Origin: Methanofastidiosum sp.
Lineage (GTDB): Archaea > Methanobacteriota_B > Thermococci > Methanofastidiosales > Methanofastidiosaceae
Assembly: GCA_035362715.1 (NCBI GenBank)
Contig: DAOSDU010000001.1
Coordinates: 62,001-126,000, forward strand
DNA: 64,000 nt
Direction: 5' to 3'
Under the pieces are notes generated by a model, which ran no database searches, was not told the DNA's origin, and saw only the letters and a list, made by a program, of their open reading frames with translations. How positions within the stretch are numbered: position 1 is the first letter of the stretch; the number at the start of each line of letters is the position of its first letter. The translations under genes were made by a program, and so were the position numbers. Positions 61,087 to 64,000 of this stretch are shown piece by piece.

Positions 61087-61410
61087 ATGAAATATGAAAT
61101 ATTTTATGGAAAGGGCATGGGGAAGGTAAAAAAAGAGTACCCCGATATTTATGAAGCTATAAAGACTCTTAACGAAGTTGTTTACACCGGGAAAGCCTTA
61201 GATTATAAAACACAGAAGCTTATTGCAATTGGAATCGCTGCCGGCCACTGTGATGAAACAGCCACAGAAAAACAGATGCGCTCAGCTATTAAGGAGCTAA
61301 AGGTTACGCCAGATGAAATAGTCGATGTTTTGAGAGTAGTTTTATTGACATCAGGCCAGCCAGCCTTCACAAAGGGTATGAGAATCCTTGATGAGTTGAC
61401 AAAAAAATAG
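61087..61410 (+). CDS. Carboxymuconolactone decarboxylase/AhpD-like protein
   Basis: A 107-residue helical protein of the CMD/AhpD superfamily. It contains KALDYKTQKLIAIGIAAGHCDETATEKQMRSA-type sequence, with one cysteine where AhpD has a C-x-x-C redox pair. Loss of the second cysteine argues against peroxiredoxin-type activity. It may be structural or bind a small molecule. No related gene is adjacent. A 277-bp gap follows, in which I see only a short CTATC/GATAG hairpin. Confidence 0.8.
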   Translation: MKYEIFYGKGMGKVKKEYPDIYEAIKTLNEVVYTGKALDYKTQKLIAIGIAAGHCDETATEKQMRSAIKELKVTPDEIVDVLRVVLLTSGQPAFTKGMRILDELTKK

Positions 61411-61687
61411 GCATGCAAGTAATTCAAAATCTAAAATAAGAAAGATCCAAAGGGTTAAATTGCCTATCTTGGGATAGTACACGCTTAGGTTCCTTAGTTA
61501 CATGTCGCGATTAGTATAAAAATCTCAATATCAATCTATTTTTTAAATTTTAATTTGTTTTATTGATTATCATAAATAATAATTGAAAATATAAATATAT
61601 TTTAATAATTTTATAATATATAGTATATATTTGTAGAAAGGCTTATAAATTAGGTCTGGGGTAGCTAATAACATGAAGGTGGTTTCA

Positions 61688-62254
61688 ATGAAAAAGATTG
61701 GAATTGCTCTGTTATCGATTGCAGTTTTATCTTTGATAGTTGCTGTGCCTGTATTCAGCGACAACTACACCTATAATTATGAGAAAGGTGCAGATGATTG
61801 GGAATCAACAGGTATGTGGCATATTGTAAATGAAACGTCTCAATACAGAAACGCCAATAGCGGAGTTTCAAGTTTCTGGTATGGAAGTGACCTTACAGGA
61901 ACCTATGATTCTGGGACTGCTAACAGCGGGAGACTTGTATCCCCCCAAATAAATCTCAAAGATTCAACTAAAGCAACTTTAACATTTTGGTACTGGTATC
62001 AGACTGAAAATATGAGCAAACTTTACGACCAGAGATTTGTCCAGATAAGGGAAGTTGGGAATGGAAACTGGATAGATCTAGACCAGTTAAACAACGACCC
62101 AATGGAACAGTGGCTTCAGAAAACTTATGACATCTCAGCTTACAAAGGGAAAGTTATCGAGGTAAGCTTTTATTTTGACATGAGCGATGAACTGGCAAAC
62201 GACTACCGTGGCTGGTACATAGATGATGTCGAAGTTCAAGTCGAAAAAAACTAG
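61688..62254 (+). CDS. Secreted jelly-roll (MAM/immune-inhibitor-A-like) protein
   Basis: A 188-residue secreted protein. A signal peptide (MKKIGIALLSIAVLSLIVAV...) ends near FSDN. The rest is a single beta-sandwich: KGADDWESTGMWHIV, SSFWYGSD, RLVSPQINLKDS, TLTFWYWYQTEN, and GWYIDDVEVQVE follow the MAM/CBM strand order. The ATG at 61688 is preferred over the one at 61673, because GGTGG lies between them. It may bind a glycan or be a surface layer component. Confidence 0.7.
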   Translation: MKKIGIALLSIAVLSLIVAVPVFSDNYTYNYEKGADDWESTGMWHIVNETSQYRNANSGVSSFWYGSDLTGTYDSGTANSGRLVSPQINLKDSTKATLTFWYWYQTENMSKLYDQRFVQIREVGNGNWIDLDQLNNDPMEQWLQKTYDISAYKGKVIEVSFYFDMSDELANDYRGWYIDDVEVQVEKN

Positions 62255-62346
62255 TTTTAATAAACTATTCTTAATTTAATTTCTTATTTATTCATTAAAT
62301 CCCTTAGATTTAAATAGATTCTTTTCTTAATTAATAAGGTGATTAG

Positions 62347-63582
62347 ATGGATTTTGTAAAACTGGGGGAGGATATCGATAAAGATAACTATCTGATTGCG
62401 GATTTTTATATTGAAACAGATGATATCCTGAAAAATGCGGGAGAGCTTGCAAAGGAATCTTCCAATGGTACTTGGACCCCGCTAAAAACTGCTAAAGGGT
62501 ATACTTCTAGCCTATCGGCTTTTGTTTTTTATGCAAAAGAACTATTTGAAATTGAAGGGAATAAAGCTGCGCATATCAAAGTTGCATACCCGATAGAGCT
62601 GTTTGAAGATAATTCAGTTCCGCAAATCCTCTCCGATATTTCAGGGAACATCCTCGGTATGAAGATAATACCTAAAGCAAGACTATTTGATATCGAGATC
62701 CCATACAGATACATCAAGACTTTCAAAGGGCCTGAGTTTGGAATTGAAGGCGTCAGAAAATACATGAAGACCTATAAGACGGGGAGACCTCATATCGGCA
62801 CTATTGTTAAGCCAAAAGTTGGACTAAATCCAGAGGATACTGCCACTGTCTCATACGAATCATGGTATGGGGGATGCGATTTTGTAAAGGACGATGAGAA
62901 TCTAACAAATCAGAGGTTCTGCCCTTTTGAAGATAGGGTCATAAAAGTCCTAGATGCCCTTGACAGGGCCGAGAGTGAAACTGGGGAAAAGAAGCTCTAT
63001 GCCCCAAACATAACTGGAGTAAATATGACGGAGAGGGCACAGTTTGTAAAAGACCATGGCGGGGCTTGCATAATGGTTGACATCCTAGTTGCCGGATTCT
63101 CCAAAGTCCAAGAGATAAGAGACCACGGATTTAAGATGATAATACATGGTCACAGGGCGATGCATGCTGCAATGACAAGATATGAGCGACACGGTATTTC
63201 GATGCCGGTGCTATCACTTCTCTCAAGACTTTCGGGAATTGACCAGTTGCATATTGGGACTGTAGTTGGTAAAATGGAAGGGGAACTAACTGAAGTACTG
63301 AAAAATAAGGAGAAGATCGTATCTGACCTTTTTGGCATGAATCCGTGTTTTCCAGTAAACTCTGGAGGGCTTCACCCGGGCCATATACCCGAGATAGTAC
63401 AATTTATGGGAGATGACACAATAATCCAAGCCGGTGGCGGAATCCACGGACACCCTGATGGAACGATAAAAGGCGCAACTGCTATGAGGCAAGCAGTCGA
63501 TGCCGTAATGGAAGGGGTTTCGCTACAAGAGTATGCAAAGACCCACGTGGAGCTAAGAAAAGCATTGGAAAAATGGCAATGA
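62347..63582 (+). CDS. rbcL: Ribulose-bisphosphate carboxylase, form III
   Basis: A 411-residue archaeal RuBisCO. The catalytic TIVKPKVG lysine, the carbamylated lysine segment DFVKDDENLT, the HGHRAMHAA histidine, loop 6 GTVVGKMEGE, and the phosphate-binding SGG and GGGIHGHP are intact. The sequence fits form III rather than form IV. In archaea it usually acts in AMP/ribose-bisphosphate salvage. AAGGTGAT precedes the ATG. AMP phosphorylase and ribose-bisphosphate isomerase are not in this window. Confidence 0.93.
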   Translation: MDFVKLGEDIDKDNYLIADFYIETDDILKNAGELAKESSNGTWTPLKTAKGYTSSLSAFVFYAKELFEIEGNKAAHIKVAYPIELFEDNSVPQILSDISGNILGMKIIPKARLFDIEIPYRYIKTFKGPEFGIEGVRKYMKTYKTGRPHIGTIVKPKVGLNPEDTATVSYESWYGGCDFVKDDENLTNQRFCPFEDRVIKVLDALDRAESETGEKKLYAPNITGVNMTERAQFVKDHGGACIMVDILVAGFSKVQEIRDHGFKMIIHGHRAMHAAMTRYERHGISMPVLSLLSRLSGIDQLHIGTVVGKMEGELTEVLKNKEKIVSDLFGMNPCFPVNSGGLHPGHIPEIVQFMGDDTIIQAGGGIHGHPDGTIKGATAMRQAVDAVMEGVSLQEYAKTHVELRKALEKWQ

Positions 63583-63583
63583 A

Positions 63584-63943
63584 TTATTTTATTTCTACTT
63601 TAAAATGCTTAACTTTTTTCGGTATTTCGATTACTAAGATCCCTTTCTTAAAGGTGGCCAAGACTTTTTCAGGGTCAGTTGAAAATGGAAGATTAATATC
63701 TCTTTTAAAGCAGAATCCTTTTGTGGTGGGTGCGAACACACTGACACATTTTTCTTCGGACGTTACCTCTATTTTTTCCTTTTCAACGCAGGGCATATCC
63801 AAAGTTGCAATTAAGGATCCCTTAGTCTCATTGAACTCTGTTAGGGGTTCAACATTATTGCAGCTACAGTAGTTAATATGCCAATAATGCTCTTTAAATG
63901 AATGGTTTGCATCTCTGCTAATAATATAGTACCTTCTTATCAT
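63584..63943 (-). CDS. Hsp20/alpha-crystallin family small heat-shock protein
   Basis: A 119-residue protein. Residues ~35-119 resemble the alpha-crystallin domain: LTEFNETKGSLIATLDMP, KEKIEVTSEEKCVSVFA, and the late ATFKKGILVIEIPKK, with the G-x-L motif. The N-terminal arm is short and holds HYWHINYCSCNN, with two cysteines. The usual terminal I-x-I is absent, so oligomerisation may differ. It faces the rbcL end across one base. Confidence 0.75.
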   Translation of the reverse strand: MIRRYYIISRDANHSFKEHYWHINYCSCNNVEPLTEFNETKGSLIATLDMPCVEKEKIEVTSEEKCVSVFAPTTKGFCFKRDINLPFSTDPEKVLATFKKGILVIEIPKKVKHFKVEIK

Positions 63944-64000
63944 TGTATCTACCTATACATAGTCGGTACATCAACTTTGTTTTCCCTCTGGATAGATGCG

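Noticed and set aside
61411..61687. Small RNA gene in the gap before the jelly-roll protein
   Set aside because: Only a short hairpin is visible and no family hallmark could be supported.
1..64000. CRISPR arrays, insertion sequences, prophage or integrated plasmid
   Set aside because: No spaced direct repeats, transposase, integrase or att-like duplications were found by eye on either strand.

Overview
The window comes from an A+T-rich euryarchaeon. The translation and replication genes are archaeal: aIF1A, aIF2 alpha and gamma, S6e, S27e, L44e, PCNA, GINS, Hel308, Nop10, Nob1, RIO1 and KEOPS. Promoters have TATA boxes, and many starts follow GGTGAT-type ribosome sites. The seryl-tRNA synthetase is the rare zinc-dependent type 2, known mainly from methanogens, and there is a form III RuBisCO. 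A methanogen-allied lineage, perhaps near Methanofastidiosa or Thermococci, fits. That placement is inference, because no methanogenesis gene lies in the window. No rRNA, insertion sequence, prophage or CRISPR array was seen. LAYOUT. (1) 1-4.9 kb: a truncated coiled-coil protein, Hel308 helicase, enolase, tRNA-Ser(CGA), and a fluoride-channel pair (CrcB with a DUF190 protein). (2) 4.9-11.7 kb: carbon metabolism. It holds a lipoprotein, an Lrp-type regulator, a CoA-acylating aldehyde dehydrogenase, a LUD/iron-sulfur/CCG oxidoreductase and AMP-forming acetyl-CoA synthetase. A perfect inverted repeat sits between the two divergent oxidoreductase genes. (3) 11.7-18 kb: ribosome biogenesis and translation genes (KH/Dim2, RIO1, aIF1A, TyrRS), a family 2 glycosyltransferase, a tiny basic protein, an MFS transporter and type 2 SerRS. 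(4) 18-21.2 kb: an accessory island with two tandem paralogous mini membrane proteins, a membrane protein-RLAN-ATP-grasp cassette, and a TMEM175-like channel. (5) 21.4-34.5 kb: dense housekeeping genes, including PAC2, Nop10, aIF2 alpha, S27e, L44e, GINS, PCNA, aIF2 gamma, S6e, Bud32, Sua5, Kae1, a DtxR-like regulator, Nob1 and NAD kinase. (6) 33.8-36.7 kb: a membrane-anchored winged-helix regulator divergent from two paralogous secreted coiled-coil membrane proteins. (7) 36.7-51.5 kb: a large molybdenum/tungsten locus. It holds a Mop protein, a FecCD-type ABC importer with a DUF364 protein, a MOT1-like transporter, TrmO, a ferredoxin, WtpABC, and moeA-moaA-moaD-moaE-moaC-moaB-moeA. Two ModE-like palindromes precede the ferredoxin and wtpA. 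(8) 51.5-55.1 kb: two small acidic/charged proteins, a PAP2 phosphatase, a CHASE4-PAS histidine kinase and tRNA-Thr(CGT). (9) 55.1-64 kb: nucleoside phosphorylase, a beta-CASP nuclease fused to a phospholipase-D-like domain, RtcB and RtcA, a LysE exporter, an AhpD-like protein, a secreted jelly-roll protein, form III RuBisCO and an Hsp20. The genes join into several working units. Regions 2 and 7 suggest acyl-CoA/acetate carbon use with Mo- or W-dependent enzymes. RtcA, RtcB and the beta-CASP-PLD protein form an RNA-end-processing neighbourhood. The least described units are the RLAN/ATP-grasp cassette, the coiled-coil paralogs with their membrane regulator, and the beta-CASP-PLD fusion.
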